DNA of 64,000 nt from assembly GCA_019423635.1 (NCBI GenBank), contig JAHZBA010000003.1, positions 69,909-133,908 of the forward strand, read 5' to 3'. The DNA is from Clostridiales bacterium (GTDB taxonomy: Bacteria > Bacillota > Clostridia > Oscillospirales > Oscillospiraceae). The position numbers were made by a program, and so were the translations under genes. The stretch's first letter is position 1, and each line of letters begins with the position of its first letter. The notes under the pieces are model-generated. The model did no database searches, was not told the DNA's origin, and was given only the letters and a program-made list of their open reading frames with translations. Below, one piece after another: positions 13,450 through 21,825 of the stretch.

Positions 13450-15700
13450 GATGGTCTCCTCGCTGTAAAGATAGATGGATATTGCCGTGCAGGTCCGTGC
13501 GGTAGACGGTACAGCCGTGCCAGGCCAGCCGCTCCAGGGTCTCCTCCGCCGGGTGGCCGTAGCTGTTGGAGCCCACGCTGATGCAGACTGTCTCCGGTGT
13601 CAGAGCGTCCAGCAGCGCCTCCGAGGTGGAGTGGCGGGAGCCGTGATGCCCCGCCGCCAGATACTCGATATCCGGCAGATCCCAGGCCGCCAGCAGCCGC
13701 TTCTCTGCGGCGGCGTTCATATCGCCGGTGATCAGGAGGTCCTCCTCCCCCGCAGAGGCCAGGAGGGCCAGGCCCCGCTCGTTGTCACCCGGCCCGCCCA
13801 CCGGCGGCAGGATCGTCAGGGAGGCCCCGCCCAGGGACAGCTCCTCCCGGCTTCTCACAAAGCGCACCGGCGTGCCGTGGGCCCTGGCCGCAGAGAGCAC
13901 CGCGTTCTGTGCTCCGGCGTCGTCCCCGTCCTCCGGCGCCAGGAGCTCTCCCACCTCCAGGCGGGAGAGAAGGACCGGGACGCCGTTGACGTGGTCGCTG
14001 TCATAGTGGGTCAAAATCAGATAGTCCAGGCGGCGGCAGCCCAGGCTCATCAAATGGTCCGCGGCAATCCCGCCGGCGCTGTACCAGCTGCTGCCGCTGC
14101 CGCAGTCCGCCAGGGCAAACCTCCCCCGGGAGGCCAGCAGCACGCACTGGCCCTGGCCCACATCCAGCATGACGGCGTCCAGATCGCTCCCATAGCGGCG
14201 ATTCCCCAGGTGGACCGTCACCGCCAGCGTCAGCGCCGCGAGAACCGCCGCCAGGGCGTACTTCCTCCGTCCCTTTTGCCGCGGCAGGTACGCCAGGGCA
14301 AAGAGCAGGTATGCAAAGGCCAGCCAGTATTTCAAATAGGGGTTGGCAAAATACACCGCATGACCGGGCAGCCCTGCCAGGAGATGCGCGGCCCACAGAA
14401 GATACCGCACCAGCACCGCGGGCACCCAGCTGACCACCGGGCCCAGCGGCGGGATCAGGGTCCCCACCGCAAGGGCCGCCGCACCGGTGAGAAACACCGC
14501 GCCGGCCGCCCACAGGCACAGCAGATTGCTCACAGGCGACACCAGCGGCAGCGTGCCAAAATAGTAGCCGGACAGGGGCACCGTCAACACCAGAGCCCCC
14601 ATCGTCGTCGAAAAGCCAATGGCTGTATAGTGAAATCCCCTGCCATGTTTTCCCTCTCCGGTCAGGGTCCGGTACAGCCTGGGCGTCACCCAGAGAATCC
14701 CCGCCATGGCCCCAAAGGACAGCTGGAGGCCCACGGAGGCGGCCGCAAAGGGATTTGCCGCCAGAATCAGGGCCAGGGCCGTCAGCAGAGAGGTGGGCCC
14801 GTCGCTCTGCCGGCCAAACAGGGGCGCGATCAGCAGGAACAGCAGCATGACGCAGGCCCGTACCACCGACGGCCTGCCGCCGGTCAGCAGGGCGTAGCAC
14901 ACCAGCGCCAGGGCGGAGACCCCGGCCAGCAGACGGCGGCGGTGCCTTCCCATCAGCCACCGGAGCAGCACCAGCAAAAACCCACAGTGCATTCCGGATA
15001 CCGCCAGGATATGGTACAGCCCCGCCTCGGAGAGATCCGAGAGGGCCTCCTCCCTCAGGCCGGACTTGTCCCCTGTGAGGATCGCCGCCAAAAACGGCGC
15101 GGTCTCCCCGTCAAAGAGGAGGGCAATCCGCTCCCCCATGGCCTGTCCCAGCCGGGCAGGCCACCACCGCGGCGCGCCGGAGGACCCCGCTCCCACGGTC
15201 AGCTCCCCCCGCTGGTAGGCCAGGAGAAACACGCCCCGGGCCGTGAAGTTCCGGATGTCGTCCTCCCGAATCCGTGCGGCGCTCCGGAACCGGACGGTCC
15301 CCCGAAGGGTCTGCCCCGGCCGAAGCGATGACAAGGCCTCATCGCCGTAGAGCACCGCCCTGCCCCGCAGGCCCTCGATCCGCACCGTCACCCGTTGGCC
15401 GATGTCTGTGGCCTCCGGGTACTCCTGGGCCGTCATGACAACTGCGGCCTCCGTATCCGCCAGGGCCTCCATGGGCGCCTGAACCTGCCGGACATAGAGC
15501 CAGTTCCACCCCAGGGCCAGCGCCAGACCCGTTCCCGCCAGCAGAAGACGCCGCCCCCGGTCATCCCGAAGGAACAGCCTGCCGCAGGCGGCCGCGAAGG
15601 CCAGCACCCCGCAGGGCAGCAGCCAGGTGTCCGGCAGCAGGTACTGTGCCAGAAAGATCCCCAGGGAAAACGCCCCGGCAAACAGGGCCAGCCGTCTCAT
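13415..15700 (-). CDS. comEC: DNA internalization competence protein ComEC/Rec2
   Basis: 761 aa, full length. Order: N-terminal DUF4131 region with membrane segments and an OB-like part (residues 1-170), the Competence multi-spanning channel domain (about 200-480, with HILAVSGMHCGFLL), then a metallo-beta-lactamase-like domain (about 500-740; LTHYDSDHVNGVP carries the metal-binding H-x-D-x-D-H pattern and AAGHHGSRHSTSE the later histidines). It makes the membrane channel for single-stranded DNA in transformation. It starts inside the stop of a small XRE gene and ends inside holA, so all four genes are tightly coupled. No comEA is visible. Confidence 0.94.
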   Translation of the reverse strand: MRRLALFAGAFSLGIFLAQYLLPDTWLLPCGVLAFAAACGRLFLRDDRGRRLLLAGTGLALALGWNWLYVRQVQAPMEALADTEAAVVMTAQEYPEATDIGQRVTVRIEGLRGRAVLYGDEALSSLRPGQTLRGTVRFRSAARIREDDIRNFTARGVFLLAYQRGELTVGAGSSGAPRWWPARLGQAMGERIALLFDGETAPFLAAILTGDKSGLREEALSDLSEAGLYHILAVSGMHCGFLLVLLRWLMGRHRRRLLAGVSALALVCYALLTGGRPSVVRACVMLLFLLIAPLFGRQSDGPTSLLTALALILAANPFAAASVGLQLSFGAMAGILWVTPRLYRTLTGEGKHGRGFHYTAIGFSTTMGALVLTVPLSGYYFGTLPLVSPVSNLLCLWAAGAVFLTGAAALAVGTLIPPLGPVVSWVPAVLVRYLLWAAHLLAGLPGHAVYFANPYLKYWLAFAYLLFALAYLPRQKGRRKYALAAVLAALTLAVTVHLGNRRYGSDLDAVMLDVGQGQCVLLASRGRFALADCGSGSSWYSAGGIAADHLMSLGCRRLDYLILTHYDSDHVNGVPVLLSRLEVGELLAPEDGDDAGAQNAVLSAARAHGTPVRFVRSREELSLGGASLTILPPVGGPGDNERGLALLASAGEEDLLITGDMNAAAEKRLLAAWDLPDIEYLAAGHHGSRHSTSEALLDALTPETVCISVGSNSYGHPAEETLERLAWHGCTVYRTDLHGNIHLSLQRGDHHGTEEGGQPGL

Positions 15701-15927
15701 CGCAGCCGGGCCGGCGGCGGGGGCGTCGGGTCGTCCGTGCGCCCCAGCAGGTAGTCCGTGCTGACCTGATAGTAATCGGCCAGCTTGACCACTGCCCAGG
15801 TGGGGATCTCCCGGATTCCCTTTTCATAGCGCCAGTAGACGTTGCGCCCCATATTCAGGTAGCTCGCAATCTGGATCTGTGTCTGATCGTGATCGACCCG
15901 CAGATCTTCCAACCGCTGAAAGTGCAT
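15697..15927 (-). CDS. small XRE-family helix-turn-helix regulator
   Basis: 76 aa, essentially one Cro/C1-type HTH: LRVDHDQTQIQIASYLNMGR, RYEKGIREIPTWAVVKLADYYQV and the typical end STDYLLGRTDDP. The ATG at 15927 has a strong GGAGGTGAT. Its TGA overlaps the comEC ATG (ATGA), so it leads the XRE-comEC-holA-rnmV operon and is made stoichiometrically with ComEC. Whether it represses its own operon or another target cannot be told. Proline run PPPP near the C-terminus. Confidence 0.85.
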   Translation of the reverse strand: MHFQRLEDLRVDHDQTQIQIASYLNMGRNVYWRYEKGIREIPTWAVVKLADYYQVSTDYLLGRTDDPTPPPPARLR

Positions 15928-16144
15928 CCAATCACCTCCGTTTGATGCTACCAATCGGGAACATTTCACCGGCTGTTTTTCATCCATACGGGTGCAGATT
16001 GTCCGAAATTCATGCTGTGCCAGGAGGAACTGCCGCTTAAGGCGGAGGCATCTGTTCTCTGCGGATCTGCCGTTCACCGCAAGTCCTGTCATCAACCAGG
16101 AAATCAGGGACAAAGACGGAGCTGAACCAAACGGGAAAAAGATA

Positions 16145-16178
16145 CGGTTCCCCTGAAAAGTGAATTTCAGGAGAACCG
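16145..16178. terminator. hairpin between the XRE operon and the AraC remnant
   Basis: Arms CGGTTCCCCTGAAA (16145-16158) and TTTCAGGAGAACCG (16165-16178), 13 of 14 pairs plus one G-U type mismatch. It probably was the terminator of the araC gene whose remnant ends at 16211. The rest of 15928-16144 shows no gene. Confidence 0.45.
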
Positions 16179-16210
16179 CACCATGGGATCATGCCGATCC
16201 ATTGCATTCC

Positions 16211-16359
16211 TTATGGATCGGGAGCTTCCTCCCCGCCCTCCAGATTCCCGCCGCTTGCGCCGCCTGCCGTCTCCCGATACTGCATGGGGGTCATCCCCGT
16301 ATACTTTTTAAAAATCCGGAAGAAGGTCTGCAGATTGTTGAATCCAAGTATGAATATAA
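16211..16359 (-). pseudogene. AraC-family regulator, C-terminal remnant
   Basis: The minus frame ending with TAA at 16211 reads GFNNLQTFFRIFKKYTGMTP followed by MQYRET, the second helix-turn-helix and signature of AraC/XylS proteins, plus a 19-residue Gly/Glu-rich tail. Everything upstream (N-terminal domain, first HTH, start) is missing: homology stops within a few codons of the MITE boundary at 16360. The fragment has no start signal and is surely not functional. Confidence 0.8.
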
Positions 16360-16519
16360 GAGCCTATCCCGAAATAAGACGTGCGCAGATTGCGCTGTCA
16401 GATTTTACGCCAGACAAGGCGGTTTTTCGTAGGCGAGCTGTTGCCCGGCAAGAAAAACCAACGAAGTATGGCGTAAAATATACAAGCAAAATGCGTGCGG
16501 ATGATTTTGGGATAGGCTC
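16360..16519. mobile_element. 160-bp MITE with GAGCCTATCCC ends
   Basis: Terminal inverted repeats GAGCCTATCCC (16360-16370) and GGGATAGGCTC (16509-16519) are perfect over 11 bp and continue imperfectly (GAAAT/CAAAAT). Flanks are TAA on both sides (16357-16359, 16520-16522), a possible 3-bp target duplication. It codes for no transposase. TNA-type duplications and GAG-ended repeats suit the IS5 superfamily (inference). It stands exactly at the junction of two truncated genes. Confidence 0.8.
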
Positions 16520-16781
16520 TAAATACCGCCGGGGCGGCAAAACGCTGTGTGCGCTCTATGCAGGAGAAAACTGTGTGGGATTTCTGATGATCCTGGGGAA
16601 GGACGAGCGGCTGAAATTTGAGGCGGACCGGGAAAACTACACCAGAGAAGTGCAGGAAACTTATGACAAAGCGCAGACCTATCACGACGGGAAATGGATC
16701 ATGTTTGAGCCGGTGGACACTGCCCTGTTTCAGGATTTTCTCAGACTCCTGCGCCTCAAAAGAAGGCCAAACAGAGCATAA
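16520..16781 (+). pseudogene. DUF3788-type protein, 5'-truncated
   Basis: About 86 codons of a DUF3788-like C-terminus remain: KYRRGGKTLCALYAGENC, the central KDERLKFEADRENY, and TYHDGKWIMFEPVDT near the end, which are family hallmarks. The N-terminal half is gone; the frame runs by chance back through the MITE into the AraC remnant with no plausible start site. It faces away from the AraC fragment, so the two genes were once divergent and lost their facing 5' ends. Confidence 0.75.
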
Positions 16782-16905
16782 ATGCCGAATCACGCAGCTT
16801 TTTCCTGATTTGACAGTGTTCCACGGGGGCCGCCGCCCCGTCACCTTGAGGAAAGGACGGCGATTTCCCGGCCCATATCAACACGAAACGGCATCCCCTT
16901 CCCGC

Positions 16906-16934
16906 TTGACGCGGGACGCAGGGAGGTATAGAAT
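16906..16934 (+). promoter_or_regulatory. promoter of the SLH protein gene
   Basis: -35 TTGACG (16906-16911), 17-bp spacer, -10 TAGAAT (16929-16934), 35 bp before the ATG. Confidence 0.7.
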
Positions 16935-16969
16935 AAAAGCAATCTGATTTTACGAAAGGAGTATCCCTC

Positions 16970-18430
16970 ATGAAGCGCTTTTTCACGATCTTGTTCACCA
17001 CGCTCCTGCTGACGGCAGTCCTCTGTGTCAGCGCGTCCGCCTCTGACTTCGACGCGGCGGCGGAGGATCTGGCGGCAATCGGCATGTTCCGGGGCACCGC
17101 CTCCGGCGGCTTCGCCCTGGACCGGGCCCCCACCCGCTCCGAGGCCGCCATCATGCTGGTCCGCCTCTACGGCGCGGAGGAGGAGGCCGCGGCCAAGTAC
17201 GCCGCCAGGGAGATCACCCACCCCTTCACCGACGTGGGCGAAACCGCCGCGCCCTATGTGGCCTGGCTGTACACCAACGGCATTTCCAAGGGCGTCTCTG
17301 AGACCGCCTTCGGCGCCTCCCGGCCCTGCAGCGCCCAGAGCTATGTGGTCTTTATGCTGCGGGCTCTGGGGTATCAGGACGGCCAGGACTTCCAGTACGC
17401 CGACGCCTCCAATTTTGCCGCCGCCAAGGGGTTCTTTGATCCCTCCCTGTTCTCCGGCACCTTCCTGCGGGACGATCTGGCCGCCGTCACCTACCAGGCC
17501 CTGGCCTGCGATCTCAAGGACGGCAGCACCTATCTGCTGGACAGCCTCATCAAGAGCGGGGCCATTGACGCCTCCGCCGCCAAGCCCATCACCGACAAGA
17601 TTGAGACCTACCGGGCCCTGATGGCCTATTCCGCCAGTCTGGGGAACGCCCTGGATGTCAATGTGGACGCCAAAGCGGATGTTACTGTGGCGGTCACCGG
17701 CACGGTGGAAGGCGAAGCTATGAACGAGAACGAGACCATGCCCATCACCTACAAGGGCCGGATTCAGATGATTCTGGACGACAAGCCCCAGATGGCCATC
17801 ACCATGACGGGTTCCGCCATGGGTGAGACCATTGACATGGGGATGTGGCTGAAGGACGGCTGGATGTACTCCCGGAGTAACGGCACCTCCTACAAGATCG
17901 ACGTGAGTGAGGAGCTGGACAGCGTTCTGGACTCCTATCAGCAGCTCATGGAGGCCGGCACCGGCCAGATGAGCGCCTCCATGCTGCCCTTCATTGACAC
18001 CATCACCTCCCGCCGCTCCGGCGGGGACACCGTGTACACCCTGACGCTGAACAGCGCTCTGGGCGGGATAATCAACGATCTCTTCGGAATGGTGGGCGAG
18101 TCTCTGGGCGCGCTCTCCGAGGATTACCTGGGCGGTGATTTGGGCCTGTCCGTGGATCTGAACCGCTGTTCCTACACCTACACGGTAGGCAGTAACGGGA
18201 AGCTGAAAAATGTCACTGCCGATATGAAGATGGAGGTGAAGATGGACGCGGTGGAGAACGAGCAGAATCATCTCGTCGTAAACATCGGCATGGGCATTGA
18301 CATGGCTATGGCGGTCAACGCCTCCGGCAGCGCCGTGAAAGTCACCTATCCCGCGGATCTCAATCAGTTCCCCAGCCTCATCGGCGGAGCGGACGGTCCC
18401 ACGGCGATTGTCTCTGTTGGAAATGTGTAA
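16970..18430 (+). CDS. secreted S-layer-homology (SLH) domain protein
   Basis: 486 aa. A signal peptide (residues 1 to about 25, cleaved near SASAS) is followed by SLH-like repeats at about 28-190 (HPFTDVGETAAPYVAWLYTN with GISKGVSETAFG is the clearest), which attach proteins to secondary wall polymers. Residues about 200-460 are a beta-rich domain with alternating hydrophobics (MAITMTGSAMGETIDMGMWL) that could be LolA/lipoprotein-like. The extreme C-terminus reads SLIGGADGPTAIVSVGNV, recalling a motif of sodium-pumping decarboxylase beta subunits. Strong terminator follows. Cargo function unknown. Confidence 0.85.
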   Translation: MKRFFTILFTTLLLTAVLCVSASASDFDAAAEDLAAIGMFRGTASGGFALDRAPTRSEAAIMLVRLYGAEEEAAAKYAAREITHPFTDVGETAAPYVAWLYTNGISKGVSETAFGASRPCSAQSYVVFMLRALGYQDGQDFQYADASNFAAAKGFFDPSLFSGTFLRDDLAAVTYQALACDLKDGSTYLLDSLIKSGAIDASAAKPITDKIETYRALMAYSASLGNALDVNVDAKADVTVAVTGTVEGEAMNENETMPITYKGRIQMILDDKPQMAITMTGSAMGETIDMGMWLKDGWMYSRSNGTSYKIDVSEELDSVLDSYQQLMEAGTGQMSASMLPFIDTITSRRSGGDTVYTLTLNSALGGIINDLFGMVGESLGALSEDYLGGDLGLSVDLNRCSYTYTVGSNGKLKNVTADMKMEVKMDAVENEQNHLVVNIGMGIDMAMAVNASGSAVKVTYPADLNQFPSLIGGADGPTAIVSVGNV

Positions 18431-18447
18431 AGTTCTTCTGTCAGAAA

Positions 18448-18483
18448 AGAGAGCGGCGCTGCGATGCAGCGCCGCTCTCTTTT
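18448..18483 (+). terminator. terminator of the SLH protein gene
   Basis: Perfect 15-bp arms AGAGAGCGGCGCTGC (18448-18462) and its complement (18466-18480), GAT loop, then TTT. Confidence 0.8.
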
Positions 18484-18602
18484 GGGCATCTTTTCCGGAC
18501 TCTGGCAGGAAGGGCCCCTGCCGCGGCTGCGGCGGGGAGAGACGGAGGGAGTGGATCATTGGCTTGTCTCCCCGCGCCTCGCAATTTTCCCGATGAAATG
18601 AC

Positions 18603-18684
18603 TGCGGGGGCGATGTCCCCATCGCCCGTTCTCAGAAACCGCCGGATTTCCCGGAGGACGGGCGATGAGGACATCGCCCCTGCA
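18603..18684. repeat. inverted repeat of the GGGGGCGATG type
   Basis: Arms 18603-18629 and 18658-18684 match at 25 of 27 positions as reverse complements. Each arm has the same architecture as the 7513 repeats (outer G-run, palindromic core GGCGATG/CATCGCC) with a different core sequence. The surrounding 18484-18739 holds no gene. Confidence 0.75.
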
Positions 18685-18739
18685 ACAGCGTTTCTTGAAA
18701 ATACGGACACGATCAAATGCGCGGCGGAAGACTCCCCGG

Positions 18740-20038
18740 TTAAAGCTGCCCCTCCAGGTAGTCTACAAACTGCTGGGCCGCCCGGCCGGAGAAGCCCTTG
18801 TGCCGGATCTCCCAGGCGTTGGCCCTGGCCAGCAGCTCCGCCTCGTCCAGTTCGATCCCGCGCCGCCGGGCCAGGGCCTTCACGATGGCGTGGTACTCCC
18901 TCTGGGTGGGGGCGTTGAAGTTGATGGCCACACCGAACCGGGCCGAGAGGGACATCTTCTCCTCCACCGTGTCGGAGCGGTGGATGTCCCCGTGGTGCTC
19001 CATATCCGTCCGGTCGTTCCAGGTCTCCCGCACCAGATTGCGCCGGTTGGAGGTGGCGTAGATCAGCACATTGTCCGGCCGGGTCTCCACACCGCCCTCG
19101 ATGACTGCCTTCAAGAACTTGTACTCCACCTCGTTCTCCTCAAAGGACAGATCGTCGATGAAGATGATGAAGCGGTAGTTGCGGTTCTTAATCTGGGCCA
19201 GCACAGCGGAGAGATCCTGAAACTGGTGCTTGTAGATCTCAATCATCCGCAGTCCCCGGTCATAGTACTCGTTGATGAGGGCCTTGACGCTGGTGGACTT
19301 CCCGGTACCGGCATCGCCGTAGAGCAGCACATTGTTGGCGCGCTTCCCGCTGAGGAAGGCCTCCGTGTTGCTCCGCAGCTCCCGCTTTTGCCTCTCGCAG
19401 CCCAGCAGGTCCTCCAGCATCACCTGATCGGTGTTGCTGATGGGCAGAAACTCCACGCCCTCCCCTGCCCGCCGGACCCGGAAGGCCCGGTTCATGGCGA
19501 AGACGCCGTAGCCGTAGCGGCGGTAATAGCCCGTCACGGCCTGGAACATCTCCTCCGCGTCCCGGGTCTCCGCCAGGACGCGGCGCAGGGCCAGCACCTG
19601 CCGGCTGACATCCCGGTTATAGGTCCGCTCCCGCTTGGGGATGGCCTGGTAGCGGCAGATGACGGAAAAACAGGTGATGCCCAGGTCCTGCTCCAGGGGG
19701 GTGAAGTCGAACTCCATCAGGCGGCGGAAAATCGCGAAGTCGTTTTTGGCAAAGCTGTTCACACTGCCCTCACCGGCCCCCACCCGCTCACAGGTCTGGG
19801 TGAAGGAGTTGTGGTTGGTCATCAGCAGCCAGGTGAGGTAGCACTGCCAGAGGTTCTCGTCAAACCCGCAGGCCGTGGCCAGATCCAACAGGCGCTTGAT
19901 CTGGGCATAAATCCGGCCCACCAGCTCGTCCTTGTCGGCCCCCTGCTCCCAGTCCCGGCAGATCTCCGCCAGGCGGACCAGGATCTCATCCTCCCCCAGA
20001 TCGCTGTACAGCAGCAGATGGGAAAGCGCGTGATACAT
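18740..20038 (-). CDS. DUF815 family AAA ATPase
   Basis: 432 aa. The C-terminal half is an AAA ATPase of the DUF815 family: Walker A YGDAGTGKST (about residue 245), Walker B FIIFIDDLSF, and a sensor-1-like YATSNRRNLV; the N-terminal 200 residues are helical and variable. The annotated substrate is unknown for the family. The ATG at 20038 was chosen (GGGAG eight bases upstream); a GTG three codons earlier is possible. It stands alone between repeats. Confidence 0.88.
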   Translation of the reverse strand: MYHALSHLLLYSDLGEDEILVRLAEICRDWEQGADKDELVGRIYAQIKRLLDLATACGFDENLWQCYLTWLLMTNHNSFTQTCERVGAGEGSVNSFAKNDFAIFRRLMEFDFTPLEQDLGITCFSVICRYQAIPKRERTYNRDVSRQVLALRRVLAETRDAEEMFQAVTGYYRRYGYGVFAMNRAFRVRRAGEGVEFLPISNTDQVMLEDLLGCERQKRELRSNTEAFLSGKRANNVLLYGDAGTGKSTSVKALINEYYDRGLRMIEIYKHQFQDLSAVLAQIKNRNYRFIIFIDDLSFEENEVEYKFLKAVIEGGVETRPDNVLIYATSNRRNLVRETWNDRTDMEHHGDIHRSDTVEEKMSLSARFGVAINFNAPTQREYHAIVKALARRRGIELDEAELLARANAWEIRHKGFSGRAAQQFVDYLEGQL

Positions 20039-20058
20039 GACAGACACTCCCTTCGGGC

Positions 20059-20140
20059 AATTAGGAATTAGGCGTTAGGAATTAGGAATTGGAGACGAAA
20101 CTTGGGAAGATTCCTAATTTCTCATTCCTCATTCCTAATT
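20059..20140. repeat. TTAGGAATTAGG inverted repeat, copy 1
   Basis: A left arm of iterated TTAGGAATTAGG units (20060-20090) faces a right arm of CCTAATTTCTCATTCC units (20112-20140), an imperfect long hairpin. It separates ilvD from the DUF815 gene. Copies 2 and 3 are at 35961 and 56412. Confidence 0.7.
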
Positions 20141-20149
20141 TAACAGGCC

Positions 20150-21811
20150 TCAATCAAGGACTGCGCCGCGGTCGGCGGAGGAGACCTGCTTGGCATAACG
20201 GGCCAGATACCCCGTTTTCACCCGAGGCTCCGGGCAGACCCAGGCCACTCTCCGTCTGGCCAGCGTCTCCTCGTCCACCTTCAGCACAATGGAGTGGTTG
20301 GGGATGTCAATGGAGATGATGTCCCCCTCCTCCACCAGGCCGATGGGACCGCCGGCGGCGGCCTCCGGGGACACATGGCCGATGGAGGCCCCCCGGGTGG
20401 CGCCGGAGAAGCGGCCGTCGGTAATCAGCGCCACGTCCTTGTCCAGCCCCATGCCCGCGATGGCGGAGGTGGGGTTCAGCATCTCCCGCATCCCCGGACC
20501 GCCTCTGGGTCCCTCGTAGCGGATCACCACCACATCCCCGGCATGGATCTTTCCGTCGTAGATCGCGGCAATCGCCTCGTCCTCTCCGTCAAAGACCCTG
20601 GCGGGGCCGGTGTGGACCATCATCTCCGGCGCCACGGCAGCCTGCTTCACCACACATCCGGCGGGGGCGATGTTCCCCTTCAGCACGGCAATGCCGCCGG
20701 TCCTGGAGTAGGGATTGTCCAGGGTCCGGATCACCTCGGGATTCCGGTTCACCACTCCCTCCAGGTTCTCCGCCACGGTCTTTCCGGTGCAGGTCATCAA
20801 AGAGGTGTCCAGGAGATTCGCTTTACAGAGCTCCGCCATGACGGCGTATACGCCGCCGGCCCGTTCCAAATCCTCCATGTAGGTAAATCCGGCGGGGGCC
20901 AGGTGGCAGAGGTTCGGCGTCCTTTCGGAGATCTCATTGGACATGTCGAAGGAGATCTCAATGCCGCACTCGTGGGCAATGGCCGGCAGGTGCAGCATGG
21001 TGTTGGTGGAGCAGCCCAGGGCCATATCCACGGTCTCGGCGTTGTGGAAGGCGGCCTCGGTCATGATGTCCCGGGGCTTGATGTCCTTTTCCACCAGCTC
21101 CATGATCTTCATCCCTGTGTGCTTGGCAAGGCGCAGCCGGGCGGAGTACACCGCCGGGATGGTGCCGTTGCCCCGCAGGGCCATGCCGATGGCCTCCGTC
21201 AGGCAGTTCATGGAGTTGGCCGTGTACATGCCGGAGCAGGAGCCGCAGGTGGGGCAGGCGCTGTTCTCGTACTCCTCCACCCCCGCCTCGTCCAGCTTGC
21301 CGGCGTAGTAGGCCCCCACCGCCTCAAACATGTGGCTCAGGCAGGTGCGGCGGCCGTCATTGAGGGTGCCTGCCAGCATGGGGCCGCCGGAGACGAAGAT
21401 GGTGGGGATGTTCACCCGCGCCGCGGCCATCAGAAGGCCGGGGACGTTCTTGTCGCAGTTGGGGATCATCACCAGGCCGTCGAACTGGTGGGCCATGGCC
21501 ATGGCCTCGGTGGAGTCGGCAATGAGGTCCCGGGTCACCAGGGAGTACTTCATGCCCACGTGGCCCATGGCGATGCCGTCGCACACGGCGATGGCGGGGA
21601 ACTCCACCGGGGTACCCCCGGCGGCCCGAATCCCGGCCTTCACCGCCTCGGAGATCTTGTCCAGGTTCATGTGGCCCGGAACGATCTCATTATAGGAGCT
21701 GACCACGCCGATCAGGGGCCGCTCCAGCTCCTCCCTGGTGTAGCCCAGGGCGTACAGCAAGGAGCGGTTGGGGGCCGCGGGCATCCCCTTTTTGATGACA
21801 TCACTTCTCAA
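20150..21811 (-). CDS. ilvD: dihydroxy-acid dehydratase
   Basis: 553 aa, normal length; third common step of valine/isoleucine synthesis, an Fe-S dehydratase. Cysteines that ligate the cluster are visible in MIPNCDKNVPG and ACPTCGSCSGMYTANSMN; the GDVVVIRYEGPRGGPGMREM block is also intact. The start is a TTG at 21811 with GAGGAGG seven bases upstream, giving the family start RSDVIKKG; the longer open frame overlaps ilvC. Last gene of ilvB-ilvN-ilvC-ilvD. Confidence 0.96.
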   Translation of the reverse strand: MRSDVIKKGMPAAPNRSLLYALGYTREELERPLIGVVSSYNEIVPGHMNLDKISEAVKAGIRAAGGTPVEFPAIAVCDGIAMGHVGMKYSLVTRDLIADSTEAMAMAHQFDGLVMIPNCDKNVPGLLMAAARVNIPTIFVSGGPMLAGTLNDGRRTCLSHMFEAVGAYYAGKLDEAGVEEYENSACPTCGSCSGMYTANSMNCLTEAIGMALRGNGTIPAVYSARLRLAKHTGMKIMELVEKDIKPRDIMTEAAFHNAETVDMALGCSTNTMLHLPAIAHECGIEISFDMSNEISERTPNLCHLAPAGFTYMEDLERAGGVYAVMAELCKANLLDTSLMTCTGKTVAENLEGVVNRNPEVIRTLDNPYSRTGGIAVLKGNIAPAGCVVKQAAVAPEMMVHTGPARVFDGEDEAIAAIYDGKIHAGDVVVIRYEGPRGGPGMREMLNPTSAIAGMGLDKDVALITDGRFSGATRGASIGHVSPEAAAGGPIGLVEEGDIISIDIPNHSIVLKVDEETLARRRVAWVCPEPRVKTGYLARYAKQVSSADRGAVLD

Positions 21812-21825
21812 TGGGGTTCCTCCTC

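Noticed and set aside
13475..15331. 618-codon open frame antisense to comEC (similar long antisense frames oppose glnS, alaS, ilvB and ilvD)
   Set aside because: GC-rich coding DNA leaves long open shadow frames; translations are rich in H, Q, G, P and R, lack domains and ribosome-binding sites, and the opposite strand encodes well-conserved enzymes.
16191..16781. 196-codon plus-strand frame through the MITE
   Set aside because: Only the last 86 codons resemble a protein family (DUF3788); the first part is antisense to an AraC remnant and the middle is the MITE, so the frame is open by chance.
18380..18430. Na+-translocating decarboxylase beta subunit fragment
   Set aside because: Only the GGADGPT motif matches; the protein has a signal peptide and SLH repeats and lacks the multi-spanning membrane core.
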